The notes under the pieces were generated by a model. The model was not told where the DNA came from. It saw only the letters and a program-made list of their open reading frames with translations, and made no database searches. The translations under genes and the position numbers were made by a program. 64,000 nucleotides of DNA from NCBI GenBank assembly GCA_020631735.1, contig CM036168.1, forward strand, positions 101,514,036 through 101,578,035. Direction: 5' to 3'. Positions 36,142-46,760 of the stretch are shown here, piece by piece (position 1 is the first letter of the stretch; every line of letters starts with the position of its first letter). This stretch comes from Saccharum officinarum (Eukaryota; Streptophyta; Magnoliopsida; Poales; Poaceae).

Positions 36142-37835
36142 CCAGGGTGCACCGGACACTGGAGGCTACGTCCGATGCCTAGGCACCGGAGCGTCCGGTG
36201 CCCTTGAGTTTGCTGCAACGGCTAGTATAGCCCTTGGGGCTATAAATACTTGTGGTGGCCGGTCTTGGCCGGAGGCTGAGCACACTTTAGCCTTGGTGGC
36301 TTATGTGGTAGTGATTGGGAACCCTCTAACCCACTTGAGCTTGATAGTGATCATCCGATCGAGTGAGTGAGCGATTCTAGTGCGTTGCATCGTGAGGATT
36401 GCATCGAGTGGCACTAGGTTATCGTGTTGCAAGCCGGTGGTGCTTGTTACTCTTGGAGGTTTCCACCTCCTAAACGGCTTGGTGGCTTGCGACTCCGTTG
36501 AAGCACGCGTGGAGATTGTGCGTGGCTTCGGAGGAGGATTTATGAGGGGGATTGTGCTCACCCCGCGGGGATCGTGAAGAGCAACTCTAGTAAAGCTCGT
36601 AGCTTGGAGGATCTCCATCTTGAGAGTAGATGTGCGGCACCCGCTGAGGGTTTGACTCTTGATAGTCAATTAGCTCGTGATCCATTAAGTGGGTGTATCG
36701 CCACAACGGGGGCTAGCTTGGTGGCAACAAAGTGAACCTCGGTGAAAAACCGCCGTGTCAACCTTGTGTACATCTTCTTGGTGGTTTGCTTTCGATTTAC
36801 AAGCTTGTTTTTACATTCATATACTTGTGCTTGTGTAGTTACTCTTGTAACTAGTTGGCTTGTGTAGTTATCTAGTTACCTTCTTGCTTGTGTAGCTAGA
36901 AGTAAACTCCCTTTTGTGTGGATAATTTGGTTTGTGTAACCTTGTTAGTCACATTGCTTAGTTTGTGTAGCTAAGTATTTTGCGCTCTCTAATTTGACAT
37001 TGGTTGCCTTGTTATTGAGCTTTACTAGTGAGCTTAGTTGACTTTGTGCTTTTGCTTACTAGTTGTGTAGGAGCTCCCCCGTGCTCGCTAAAGTACTAGT
37101 GCATAGGTTTGTGTGATCTTGCTCTAGAATTAATTAGGAGAGCTCTTGCTAAGGAAAGTACCTTAGTTGCTTTTTAGAATCTTTGATAGGTGCTTGTGAA
37201 CTTAAATAGAAGGGGTGTAGTCTTAGCTAGACCGATAGTTTTAATTCCGCATTTGTTTTGGTTAGCCGACGCGATTAAGTTTTAGAAAGGACTATTCACC
37301 CCCTCTAGTCCGTCATCTCGACCCTTCACTCTTGCCCCGTAAATAGCTCTTGTGGTCTTAAATAGTGTAACTGAGATTAGCTGAGCCATTAACTTGGATG
37401 TAAGTCAACTCATGTGCAGCTTTGGACCCGATTCCTGCATCGTTAGTCGTCGCAATTTCAAAACCTTGTAACTCTGGAATTTTTCTTTGGGACACCATCA
37501 AGTGTGAGGTCTGTGGCAGGTGAAGGGTATGATTGTGTTCCAAAATTAGATCATTCACTTTATAATTTCCCTTATTCTTGCCCAGTACAAACCCCATGCG
37601 AACTTGACAATTAGTTCTAGTTTAAGCTTGTGGACACTTTGTTAGGTGATCCCTTTTATCAGGCTTTCTATGGCCTTCATTTGCACAAACATATTTGCAG
37701 GATCTAACTTTCCCATCTAACTTTCTTTTATTTGTGTATATTTTCTAACCTCAAAGCCTTTTTGACTCCTATAACTAATCTAAAACATCCAAGCCTCATC
37801 TACAGTACTGAACTCCATGCCAACTTGAGGTAAAA

Positions 37836-38461
37836 GACTAGAAAACAAGCCCTCCCTACAAGAAAACAAATAAAGATGACGATATTGGGCAGCGAATTGA
37901 ACGACTAAAATATATACCCTAATTAGATAGATAAAAAGAAACAACCATGACATTACGCACCTATTTTCTTCCATCTTAAATATGCAAATTTAATTTGATG
38001 CAACCAAATAGGTGCTTCCTTCAACCTTCCATATCAGGTTTTCTTCAATCGATCAATTCCAACACAATCCAATAAGGGAGGACGGAAAAACAATCAAATC
38101 AGAACAATACTAGTTTAAGTACACAGCAATAGATGACACGAGTGGAGAGATTTTGGCACCAGTTCAGTCTATCGATGGAGTCGATGGAGAGCAGAGCGAT
38201 CGCCGCCGCACAGACCTACACTGCTCGCGCCAAAAACGTGAGTCCGGCGCCAAAGTAGTGAAGCTTCGCGCCAGAAAAATTACCGCAGCCAAAGCTCTTA
38301 CGTGCGTCGTGCTGAGTTGGGCCGGCCCAGCAAGCCGAGTGGGACAGCAGATATTTCTGGCTCCACCGTTCGATAGGGATTGAGTGGCCAGATGCACGTG
38401 ACTGCAGACACAAGTCATTTTGGTCGACTTTAGAGGATCTGATTCCGCCGCCGTTGCCACC
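37836..38461. promoter_or_regulatory. Divergent intergenic region between FRS pseudogene and F-box gene
   Basis: Holds the presumed promoter and 5' leader of the F-box gene. The leader side (38150-38461) is GC-rich. No clear TATA box was found close to the start. A site-II-like palindrome is listed separately. Confidence 0.5.
38318..38329. promoter_or_regulatory. Site II-type palindrome TGGGCCGGCCCA
   Basis: Contains TGGGCC in both orientations, the core recognised by TCP factors in many plant housekeeping promoters. It lies 133 bp before the F-box start codon. Role inferred from sequence only. Confidence 0.55.
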
Positions 38462-40008
38462 ATGGACGGCACCCTTGCCGCCGTCCTATCCTACATCCCG
38501 CCGCCCGCCGCCTCTGCCACGGGCTCCCTCTCTTACTCCTTCCCCGCCGCGGAGGCTGCCTCCCTCAACGGCGAGGAGGAGGACCGCATCGGCCGCCTTC
38601 CCGACGAGATCCTCCGCAACATCGTCTCCCGTCTCCCAACCAAGGACGCTGCCCGCACCACGGTGCTCTCCTCCCGCTGGCGCCACCTATGGGCCTCTAT
38701 CCCTCTCGTCCTCGACGACGGCGCTGGCGGACTCGCCCCCACCGCGGCGGCGTCGGCGCTTGCCTCCCACCCGGGGCCAGTCGTCTCCGCGCGCCTCGCT
38801 TCCTCGCAGGACGCCGAGGTCATTGCCTCCGTGTTCGCCTCCCTCGCCTCCAGGGACGTCGAGGACCTTGTCGTGGTGATCAATGGCTCCTGGCCCGTCG
38901 AGTGCCGTGTCCCCTCCGAGGTCCTAGACTGCGCGGCCCTTGGCCGCCTCTGGATCGGCCTCAGTCAATTCCCGGACACGTCCGGCGTCGCTCCGGCCCT
39001 CCTCAGTCTGCGGGAGCTCGGCATTGTCCACTCCCCCGCGCAGGATCGCGACCTCCACGCCGTGATTCCACGCTGCCCCGAGCTCGAGACCCTCGCCCTC
39101 GTTCTGACGCAGGACTACCCGAGATACCTCCATATCTGGTCGGGGAGCTTGCGCGGTGTGGTGATTTGGAAGTCGATGCTCAGAGAGGTGCACCTTGACG
39201 ATGCGCCCAACCTGGATCGGCTGCTGGTGGAGCCGATTGCTGATGCTGCCACACACATTAAAATCATTAAAGCACCAAAGCTGAAGATTCTTGGTTACTT
39301 CGATGTTGGACTGCATCAACTGAAGATTGGTAACACTGTCATAAAGGTACGCTGCGTGTGCTGCTTATTTCATTTGCCTCTCCATAGTGGGATAGATGAT
39401 ATTTAACCATTCCGTTTCTCTTCCTTGTATTGAAGCTTGAGACAAAGATAAAGCCAAACGCAATGGTTCGGACCCTGAGGACGCTGGCATTGAAGGTGCA
39501 GTTTGGAGTCGAGGATCAAGTGAAACTGATGCCCACCTTGCTTAAATGCTTCCCATGCCTAGAGACATTGTACATCAAGGTATCAAGCCCATGACTTCAT
39601 CATTCATGTTGTAGTTTGTGATTTTACTTGCTAAACTAAACCATTAACTTGGTTGCCATGTAGTCGGTTCCTTCTGAAGCAATGGTTAATGCTGGCATAG
39701 AATTCTGGGATCAAGTTGGCTTCACAGAATGTGTATATTCACATCTGAAGAAGTGTGTGTTAGAAGCTGTGCGAGGCGAGGATAATGAGCTGGCATTTGC
39801 AAAGTTCATCATGGAAAGAGCTCAAATGTTGGAGGACTTGCATGTTTTTGTGGATGGCAGTTGTTCAAAAGATTTTGTGCTATGTCGTTTATCTTCCGAA
39901 GGGTGTGTATCTCCAGATGCTAGAGTTGTGGTGGAGAGGCAAGATGGCACTTTGTGGGGCTTCCAGAGAGCCATCGATTTGTTTCAGAGTGACTCATTTG
40001 GTTGCTGA
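38462..40008 (+). CDS. F-box/FBD (F-box/LRR-type) protein, three exons
   Basis: Exons 38462-39346, 39436-39579 and 39664-40008 join in phase 0 with GT-AG introns (AAG|gtacgc, gaag|CTT; AAG|gtatca, gtag|TCG) and give 457 residues. The start chosen is 38462 because of its strong context (gccaccATGg). An upstream in-frame ATG at 38420 would add 14 residues. The F-box lies at about residues 36-80 ([18 protein letters not shown], then [12 protein letters not shown]). Leucine-rich repeat-like strands follow (about 160-300). The end carries the FBD region ([11 protein letters not shown], then [13 protein letters not shown]). Such proteins bind SKP1 through the F-box and select substrates for SCF ubiquitin ligases; the target is unknown. 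The frame is intact. A copia element lies about 1.2 kb downstream. Confidence 0.9.
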
Positions 40009-41221
40009 ATCTGGAGGTATTATCATGGTTTTCTCAAACTTCTTTACATTCTGTATTCTTCATATCAGTCATATTGTTATTGTCAACACCACACCTGCAC
40101 TTCAAGTTTTCAGCACATCTAGTCATCCAGTTTAGACAGTCATATATGTTACTATTATGTCTGATTCTTTAACTGCTTAAGTCTACACAGTGCCTGATTT
40201 TTTTTATTGTAACCCCTGATCCCTTGAGCTTTGATTATGTCATAACTGTTATGAATCCAGCCTGAGATGCAACACCAGTTCTTCCAAAAAATGCATGATC
40301 TGTGTTTTCTTCTGCAGTTGTAGATAGGATGGGAAATGTGTCCTGGTATGTCAGTTTAGCCCATTGGATCTACATATAGTTTTTGCCCACAACGATGATG
40401 TGTGTTATTCCCAAACTTCCAATTGCAGTGGTAATGAAAAGGTATATATTTACTGAATTGCATTGCTTTTGCTTGTTATGACACATCGTTCACCTGACCT
40501 TTTGGGTGACACAGTTGCATAGGAACTTTCCTCAGTTCTCATCAGAACAATTTAGTATTTTATCTCAGGTGGCCATGCATTTGCTATTTAACTAGCAAGT
40601 TTGCCCATGCATTTGCGTGGCTAGATAGCAAATCACAACCTAATATCAATGTTGTTTCTCATCTCCATTGCTGATAAGCAGTTTGGGCATTGGCAAATGG
40701 CAACTCAAGTGATTCCCTTGTGGCCTTACCCCTTTTGTCTGTCTCTTGAACCTCCTCATGGCCAGTGTTGGCATGTAGCTTGTTGGCCATGATAGTCGAT
40801 ACTGCTGCTAGTCCGTATTGTATCCAAGATCACTGAAGTTAGCTGCCAGCATTATTTCCCTCTCCTCTCTGGTGCTGCATTATTTTTCCTCGTCATTATG
40901 TACTACTTGGATCTTCTTGCTAGGTCATGATCTTGAACACATGGATCACTCTGTGATTTTCCTCATTCCTTGTGGAACTGAACCCTACTGTTGATAACAT
41001 GCTTAGCCTACCTCGGGCATGACCACCTTTGCTGCTCACTGCAGATTTTCCTTATCTCCGATGGCTGCATTACCATCCTTTCTATCCATGAAAGTTTTCT
41101 GCTTTTGTCATCATCCATGCACTTCCCTCCTTGTTTGAGATCCTTCACTATGTCTAGGAAAGAGCTCCCTTACTACCATCCATGCTCACTGGAGAGCTTG
41201 TCGTCATCCTTAACATTGCCT
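40009..41221. other. 3' flank of the F-box gene
   Basis: AT-rich plus-strand flank, probably including the 3' UTR. Frames here (39785-40135, 40991-41251) show no domain. A possible Helitron 3' terminus is at 40592 on the minus strand. Confidence 0.5.
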
Positions 41222-41226
41222 AGATC

Positions 41227-41336
41227 TGTTGGAGTATATGTAGGCCCATGAGGCCAAGGCCCATGTGGCCCATGTATGGAGACTATATAGCTACCCTTCT
41301 AGGGTTAGCCAAGTAATGGATTCACTTTCTCCAACA
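41227..41336 (+). repeat. 5' LTR of the copia element (110 bp)
   Basis: TGTTGG...CCAACA, identical by eye to 46761-46870. At 110 bp it is near the lower limit for plant LTRs. The motif 'tatatagctaccc' may hold its TATA box. Confidence 0.95.
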
Positions 41337-41350
41337 TGGTAATCAGAGCT
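41337..41350 (+). other. Primer-binding site (initiator Met tRNA type)
   Basis: TGGTAATCAGAGCT directly after the LTR. The usual copia sequence is TGGTATCAGAGC, so one extra A is present. Confidence 0.85.
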
Positions 41351-41423
41351 TAGGGTTAGGTTCCTCTTCCCCTGCCTCCCAGCCGCCGCCACCCTGCTGG
41401 TGCCGCCCGCCGGCCCAGCCACC

Positions 41424-43110
41424 ATGGCCGGCGGCCCTCCTCTTCCCCCCTCTCTCTATTCCCACTTCCCCTCCTCTTCCTCTCCCACCTGGGCCCAAAT
41501 CCTGGCCGATGCAGCCGCTGCTGCCTCTCCCAGCGCCGCTGCTGCAGCCCACCCGCCCAGACCCGGCGCGCCCCCTCTGGCCGCCCCTCTTCCCGCCGGC
41601 CAGTACCTGGCCGCCGGCCAACCTCTTCCCGCCGGCCAGCACCTGGCCGCCGGCCACCCTCTCCCCGCCGGCCAACACCTGGCCGCCGGCCACCCCCTGC
41701 CTGCTGGCGGCTACCCTCTGGCCGGCGGGCAGCCCCTGCAGCAGCGCCCCTCCTCCCCCTTCCCACCTGGGGCTGCGGCTCCTCCTCCTGATGCCGCCAC
41801 TGCCCAAGCCCTTGCCGCCTCCTCTGATCTGGGCACGGTGGGGGATGGAACCGAGGATGCAGCGCCGGCAGGGGTAGTTCAGCCACTCCTCTCCACTGGC
41901 GACCCCGCTGGTGCCGCTACCGGTGCTGCTGCTCCTTCTCTGGACCTTCTCGGTCTCGGTGGCTCTCATCCTTTGCGCGCCCCGGGGCCCGATTCCACTC
42001 TCGCTGCCGCCCTCGTGACTGCCCGTGCTGCTGCCGCGGAAGGCCAAGCTCGTGTGCGTGCGGCGGCTTTCGTGTGGGAGCGCGAGCGCGACGCGGCCGA
42101 CACTTTGGCTCGCCAGATCGCCGAGGCGGAGCAGCTCCTTGCTCCACCCGCCTCCCGGGACGTCGGTGCCACCTCTGCCTCGCCCAGACGTCCCATCCAC
42201 CACACCACCGTCCTCTGGCATGATCCGGCGGACCCGCTCGTGGCCCAGCTCCACTACCAGGCCGGGGGGGTTCAGAACATTCGCCTTCTCGTCCCGGTCG
42301 TCCTCGAGCCGGAGTCGCCCTCCTACGCCCGCTGGAGAGATCTGGTGGTTCTCACCCTTCGCCGCTACGCCCTCGACGACCACGTCCTCGTCGACGTCTC
42401 GGTCGCCGTCCAGACGCCGTCGTGGCTCCGTCTCGACAGCATCGTCCTCTCCTGGATCTTGGGGACGATCTCTCTGGACCTCCACGACCTCGTCCGCACC
42501 TCCCCTGACGCGCGTCGGGCATGGCTTGCCCTTGAGGGCCAGTTCCTGGGCAACGCCGAGGCCCGGCTCTGCGCCTCGACGCGAGCTTCCGCACCTTCGT
42601 CCAGGGTGACCTCTCCGTCGGGGAGTTCTGTCGTCGGATGAAGGCCATGGCTGACTCACTGGGGGACCTCGGGTGGCCCGTGGAGGATCGCATCTTGGTC
42701 CTCAACGTCCTCCGGGGGCTCAGCGACCGCTACGCCCACCTGCGGACGTGGATCACCCGTCAGAGGCCCTTCCCCACCTTCCTGGAGGTCCGTGACGATC
42801 TTGTCATGGAGGAGCTCACGCAGGGCCTCCAGCCGGGTTCTACTGCTTCCCGGGGGCCTCCTCGACGGCGCTGGCCGCTACCTCGCCGCGCCCGTCTGGT
42901 TCACGTCCGTCTGCTCCACCGCCGTCGTCTCTTCTGGGTCCCCCTCCCTCCGGGCCGAGCGGAGGTGGGGGGGGTTGTGGCGGACGTCGTCGCCGCGGAG
43001 GGGGTCGCGGGGGTGGCCGAGGCGCACCTCCACAGGCCCCGGCACCTGGTGGCCCACAGGGGGGGGCACCATGGCCCTCCTTCCAGCACCCGTGGTCTGG
43101 GCGCATCTCC
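41424..43110 (+). pseudogene. gag: gag region of the copia element, two frameshifts
   Basis: The start at 41424 has an excellent context (gccaccATGg). The frame runs to 42641, but from about 42565-42590 the gag-like reading continues one frame over (FRTFVQGDLSVGEF, then the 42638-42840 segment with LGWPVEDRILVLNVLRGLS), and near the G-run at 42848-42858 it changes again into the frame that continues through pol. The product would form the virus-like particle. It has an Ala/Pro-rich N-terminus with 12-residue repeats, a capsid-like middle and a Gly/Arg-rich C-terminus (GGGGGCGGRRRRGG) without an obvious CCHC knuckle. The shifts may be real damage, sequencing errors or, less likely, programmed frameshifting. 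Confidence 0.8.
41587..41737 (+). repeat. 36-bp tandem repeats in copia gag
   Basis: About three to four units encoding (P)LPAGQHLAAGH-type 12-residue repeats, with Gln/His/Tyr variation between units. Confidence 0.85.
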
Positions 43111-46100
43111 ATGTGGCCCTACCACGCCACCGGGACCGTCTCGCGTCCACCGGTGGCCATGCTCACCGGCACACCTCCCGCTGGTCCTCTCGGCGGCTTC
43201 CCTGCTCCACCGCCGGCTGCTTCGTGGGTTCCTCCTTCCGGACCTTCCGGACCTCCACCGGGGGTCGCCGGATGGGACCAGACGGCCCTGGCTCACTCGT
43301 TCTCCACCTTGGGTCTGACACCTCCGGTTGGACCCGAGTGGATCGCCGATTCGGGGGCTACCTACCACACCACTCCTGACCCCGGTATACTTTCGTCGAT
43401 TCACTCTCCCTCTTCCTCTCTTCCTTCGTCCATTATGGTCGCAAATGGTTCTTGTATTCCAGTCTCATCTGTGGGTACCGCCGGTGCTCATGGCTCCTTT
43501 CGCCTTCCTGATGTTCTTGTGGCTCCTTCCATGGTTCATAACCTTCTTTCTATTCGTCGTTTTACAGCTGACAATTCTTGTTCTGTGGAATTTGACTCTT
43601 CTGGTCTTACTGTAAAGGATTTGGCTTCCCGGCGACCTCTGCTCCGATGTGACAGCACCGGGCCCCTTTACACCCTTCGCTTCCCGGCGGCGCATTCGTC
43701 TTCTTCGCCGTCCCTTTTGTCAGCTGCCTTCGCCGCTTCTACTCCCTCCACTACTTGGCACCGGCGCCTCGGCCATCCTGGACGTGATGCCCTGATACAG
43801 CTCAGTCGTAGCTCTGGTCTTCCATGTACTCGAGCTCATGATGAGCAACTGTGTCATGCGTGCCAATTGGGCCGTCATGTTCGTCTTCCTTTTTCTCGTT
43901 CTTCTTCACATGCGGCCCGCATTTTTGATCTTGTACATTGCGACCTATGGACATCTCCTGTTATCAGTATTTCTGGTTATAAGTACTATCTTGTGGTTGT
44001 TGATGATTTTTCGCATTACTCATGGACCTTTCCTCTACGTGCGAAGTCGGATACTTTTACCACGCTCCTTCACTTCTTTACTTGGGTGTCTACTCAGTTC
44101 GGTCTCACCATCAAGGCCGTCCAGTGTGACAACGGTCGCGAGTTTGATAACTCCACCTCCCGAGCTTTCTTCCTCTCTCACGGTGTTCAGTTGCGCATGT
44201 CTTGCCCATACACCTCCTCGCAGAATGGCAAGGCAGAGCGGATGATTCGCACCACCAACGACACCGTGAGGACTCTTCTGTTTCAGGCCTCTCTTCCTGC
44301 CCGCTTCTGGGCTGAGGGCCTGCACACCTCCACATACCTTCTTAACCGCCTTCCTTCCGCTGCCTGTCCCGCTCCCACCCCTCACCACGCCCTCTTCGGT
44401 ACCCCGCCTCGGTACGATCACCTCCGCGTGTTTGGGTGTGCTTGTTACCCCAACACTGCCGCCACCTCTTCTCACAAGCTGGACCCTCGATCCACGCTCT
44501 GTGTCTTCCTCGGTTACTCCCCGGATCACAAGGGGTACCGATGCTTCGACCTTACCTCACGACGTGTTCTCATCTCGCGCCATGTGGTGTTCGATGAGTC
44601 CGTCTTTCCCTTTTCCGGCACCTCTACTTCTCCGGTCCCCGACCCACCCACCATTTTTCCCACTGATCCGGTGGTCCAGCCACCTTTCTTGTGGTCTCCT
44701 GCAGGTACCGCTTCACCGCGCTCCGCGCCGGCCCCCGGTCCCGGCAACCCTGCGAGTTCGGGCCCCTCGTCCTCCGGTGCGGCCCCGTCTCCTTCCGTTG
44801 GTGCCGACCCGGGGCCTCCGTCCCCCGTTTCGGCCCCAGGGGGGTCGTGCCGGTTGCCGACGCCGGATCCTGCCTCGGCACCCGCCCCGGCGCCTCCGTC
44901 GAGGTTCGCCGCGCCGGTACGGGTTTACCAGCGCAGGCTGCGGCCACCGCCGCAGCCTGTCCCTTCTCCACCAGGGACACCGACACCACCGCCACTGTCT
45001 CCGCCGATCCGTGGCACCCCGCCGGTCTACCACCCGCCGCTGCTTCACCGACACCCGCGGCATGTTCACCCGATGGTGACACGACACGCGGCGGGCACCC
45101 TGCCGCCTCGTGTCCTCGAGGCTTCGACCGGCGACGTGGTGGTCTCTCCGGTACCCTCCTCCGTCCGCGACGCACTGCTGGACCCTCACTGGCGCCGCGC
45201 GATGGAAGAGGAGTACACCGCGCTGCTCGCCAACCAGACATGGGAGTTGGTGCCCCGGCCGCCGGGCGCCAATGTCGTCACCGGCAAGTGGATTTGGACT
45301 CACAAGCGCCGAGCGGACGGCTCTCTCGAGCGCTACAAGGCTCGGTGGGTCCTCCGGGGTTTCACTCAGCGCCCCGGTGTCGACTACGATGAGACCTTCA
45401 GCCCGGTGGTCAAGCCGGCCACAGTCCGTACAGTACTATCGCTGGCACTTGCTCGGTCTTGGCCCGTCCACCAGCTGGATGTCAAGAACGCCTTCCTCCA
45501 CGGCCTTCTCACTGAGACGGTGTACTGCAGTCAGCCGGCGGGGTTCGTCGACACCACCCGTCCTGATATGGTCTGCCGGCTCAACAGGTCCCTCTACGGC
45601 CTCAAGCAGGCACCTCGGGCGTGGAACCACCGGTTCGCTACTTTCTTGCTGACCCTGGGATTCGTGGAGGCCAAGTCTGATACGTCCCTGTTCGTCTACC
45701 ACCGTGGAGCCGACACTGCATACTTGCTGCTCTATGTTGATGACATTGTCCTCACCGCCTCCAGCGAGCCACTTCTCCGGCGGATCATTGCAGCTCTCCA
45801 GCAGGAGTTTGCGATGAAGGACCTGGGTGAGCTCCACCACTTCCTCGGTGTCACTGTTGAGCACCGTCCTGCTGGGCTCCTTCTTCATCAGCGGCAGTAC
45901 ACTCGGGATATCCTGGAGCGGGCTGGGATGTCTGACTGCAAGCCCTGCTCCACCCCATTCGACACTCAGGGCAAGCTGTCGGAGGCTGAGGGACCTCCGG
46001 TGGCCGACCCCACTGCGTACAGGAGTCTTGCCGGGGCTCTTCAGTACCTCACCTTCACCCGGCCGGACATCACATATGCAGTTCAGCAGGTCTGCCTCCA

Positions 46101-46677
46101 CATGCATGATCCCCGGGAGCCTCACCTCACGGCTCTCAAGCGTCTCCTCCGCTACCTCCGGGGCACACTCGACTACGGCCTCCTCCTACACCGGGCCTCC
46201 TCCACCGACCTCGTTGTCTACACCGACGCTGACTGGGCCGGGTGCCCGGATACTCGCCGCTCCACCTCCGGCTACGCCGTCTTCCTGGGCGGCAACCTGG
46301 TGTCTTGGTCGTCCAAGCGCCAGCCGGTGGTCTCCCGGTCCAGTGCCGAGGCGGAGTACCGCGCCGTGGCTAACGGCGTGGCGGAGGCCGCCTGGCTCCG
46401 GCAGCTGCTTGCTGAGTTGCACACTCCACCCTCCAGGAGCACACTGATCTACTGCGACAACGTCAGTGCGGTCTACCTCTCCACCAACCCCATCCAGCAC
46501 CAGCGGACGAAGCATGTCGAGATCGACCTCCACTTTGTCCGTGATCGGGTGGCCATGGGCGAGGTGCGGGTCCTTCATGTCCCGACGACCTCCCAGTTCG
46601 CGGACATCTTCACCAAAGGCCTCCCGTCCTCGACCTTCGACGAGTTTCGCTCCAGCCTCAACATCACCAGTGGCTAG
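43111..46677 (+). CDS. pol: Copia pol: protease, integrase, reverse transcriptase, RNase H
   Basis: An uninterrupted frame of 1188 codons; it is open upstream to about 42848, so translation normally starts in gag. Protease active site ADSGATYH lies near 43345. GAG-pre-integrase zinc finger (HRRLGH...CHACQLG) is at about 43755-43880. The integrase core at 43920-44290 has Asp in HCDLW, Asp in CDNGREF and Glu in QNGKAERM. A Pro-rich linker spans 44620-45080. RT at 45190-45790 includes LDVKNAFLHG and YVDDIVL. RNase H at 46200-46600 has YTDADWAG, SSAEAEYRA and YCDNVSA, and the frame ends SLNITSG. All catalytic residues I can check are present, so the enzyme part may be active. The 438-codon frame at 41343-42659 on the opposite strand is a GC-composition shadow of gag. 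Confidence 0.95.
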   Translation: MWPYHATGTVSRPPVAMLTGTPPAGPLGGFPAPPPAASWVPPSGPSGPPPGVAGWDQTALAHSFSTLGLTPPVGPEWIADSGATYHTTPDPGILSSIHSPSSSLPSSIMVANGSCIPVSSVGTAGAHGSFRLPDVLVAPSMVHNLLSIRRFTADNSCSVEFDSSGLTVKDLASRRPLLRCDSTGPLYTLRFPAAHSSSSPSLLSAAFAASTPSTTWHRRLGHPGRDALIQLSRSSGLPCTRAHDEQLCHACQLGRHVRLPFSRSSSHAARIFDLVHCDLWTSPVISISGYKYYLVVVDDFSHYSWTFPLRAKSDTFTTLLHFFTWVSTQFGLTIKAVQCDNGREFDNSTSRAFFLSHGVQLRMSCPYTSSQNGKAERMIRTTNDTVRTLLFQASLPARFWAEGLHTSTYLLNRLPSAACPAPTPHHALFGTPPRYDHLRVFGCACYPNTAATSSHKLDPRSTLCVFLGYSPDHKGYRCFDLTSRRVLISRHVVFDESVFPFSGTSTSPVPDPPTIFPTDPVVQPPFLWSPAGTASPRSAPAPGPGNPASSGPSSSGAAPSPSVGADPGPPSPVSAPGGSCRLPTPDPASAPAPAPPSRFAAPVRVYQRRLRPPPQPVPSPPGTPTPPPLSPPIRGTPPVYHPPLLHRHPRHVHPMVTRHAAGTLPPRVLEASTGDVVVSPVPSSVRDALLDPHWRRAMEEEYTALLANQTWELVPRPPGANVVTGKWIWTHKRRADGSLERYKARWVLRGFTQRPGVDYDETFSPVVKPATVRTVLSLALARSWPVHQLDVKNAFLHGLLTETVYCSQPAGFVDTTRPDMVCRLNRSLYGLKQAPRAWNHRFATFLLTLGFVEAKSDTSLFVYHRGADTAYLLLYVDDIVLTASSEPLLRRIIAALQQEFAMKDLGELHHFLGVTVEHRPAGLLLHQRQYTRDILERAGMSDCKPCSTPFDTQGKLSEAEGPPVADPTAYRSLAGALQYLTFTRPDITYAVQQVCLHMHDPREPHLTALKRLLRYLRGTLDYGLLLHRASSTDLVVYTDADWAGCPDTRRSTSGYAVFLGGNLVSWSSKRQPVVSRSSAEAEYRAVANGVAEAAWLRQLLAELHTPPSRSTLIYCDNVSAVYLSTNPIQHQRTKHVEIDLHFVRDRVAMGEVRVLHVPTTSQFADIFTKGLPSSTFDEFRSSLNITSG

Positions 46678-46749
46678 TTGCGTCTGTGGGGGGGTTGTGT
46701 GTGTTCTTTCTTGTTTCAGCCTCGAACTCCGCTGCGACGGTAGTTCAGA

Positions 46750-46760
46750 CTGCGAGGGGG
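46750..46760 (+). other. Polypurine tract of the copia element
   Basis: The purine-rich tgcgaggggg run abuts the 3' LTR. Confidence 0.85.

Larger units (their letters stand above)
33421..37328 (+). mobile_element. Solo-LTR-like insertion in the FRS pseudogene, TSD CTCTT
   Basis: Starts TGAAAGGTC and ends GACCCTTCA (TG...CA with inverted ends), flanked by CTCTT at 33416-33420 and 37329-37333. Removing it with one CTCTT rejoins the flanking FRS frame (YLRGK to RQREK) exactly. Without the nested copy it is about 1.97 kb and non-coding. A 5-bp TSD and TG...CA ends suggest a solo LTR, but no PBS, tract or coding region proves this. Another non-autonomous class is possible. Confidence 0.85.
32654..37835 (-). 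pseudogene. FAR1/FRS-related (Mutator-transposase-derived) pseudogene, interrupted and internally deleted
   Basis: The order on the minus strand starts with a FAR1 DNA-binding-like region at about 37835-37490 with stops and frameshifts (GMEFSTVDEAW, the VCAN and QVRMG blocks, LEHNHTLHLPQTSH). It is followed by the linker ending YLRGK at about 37335, then after the insertion KRQREKAYGQAG and the start of the MULE domain (33118-33420: FGDVVSFDTTFGTNKE). At about 33115 the frame jumps to the family's C-terminal region (32654-33112: MLRYKNMARKFLNLAYRVA, then a Lys-rich tail). Most of the MULE domain and the SWIM zinc finger are missing. FRS proteins are nuclear light-signalling or transcription factors derived from transposases. 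This copy cannot make one. Confidence 0.85.

Noticed and set aside
41343..42659. 438-codon open frame on the minus strand
   Set aside because: Lies opposite the copia gag region, is Gly/Arg-rich from GC composition and its internal repeats (AGGQVLAGG) mirror the gag tandem repeats.
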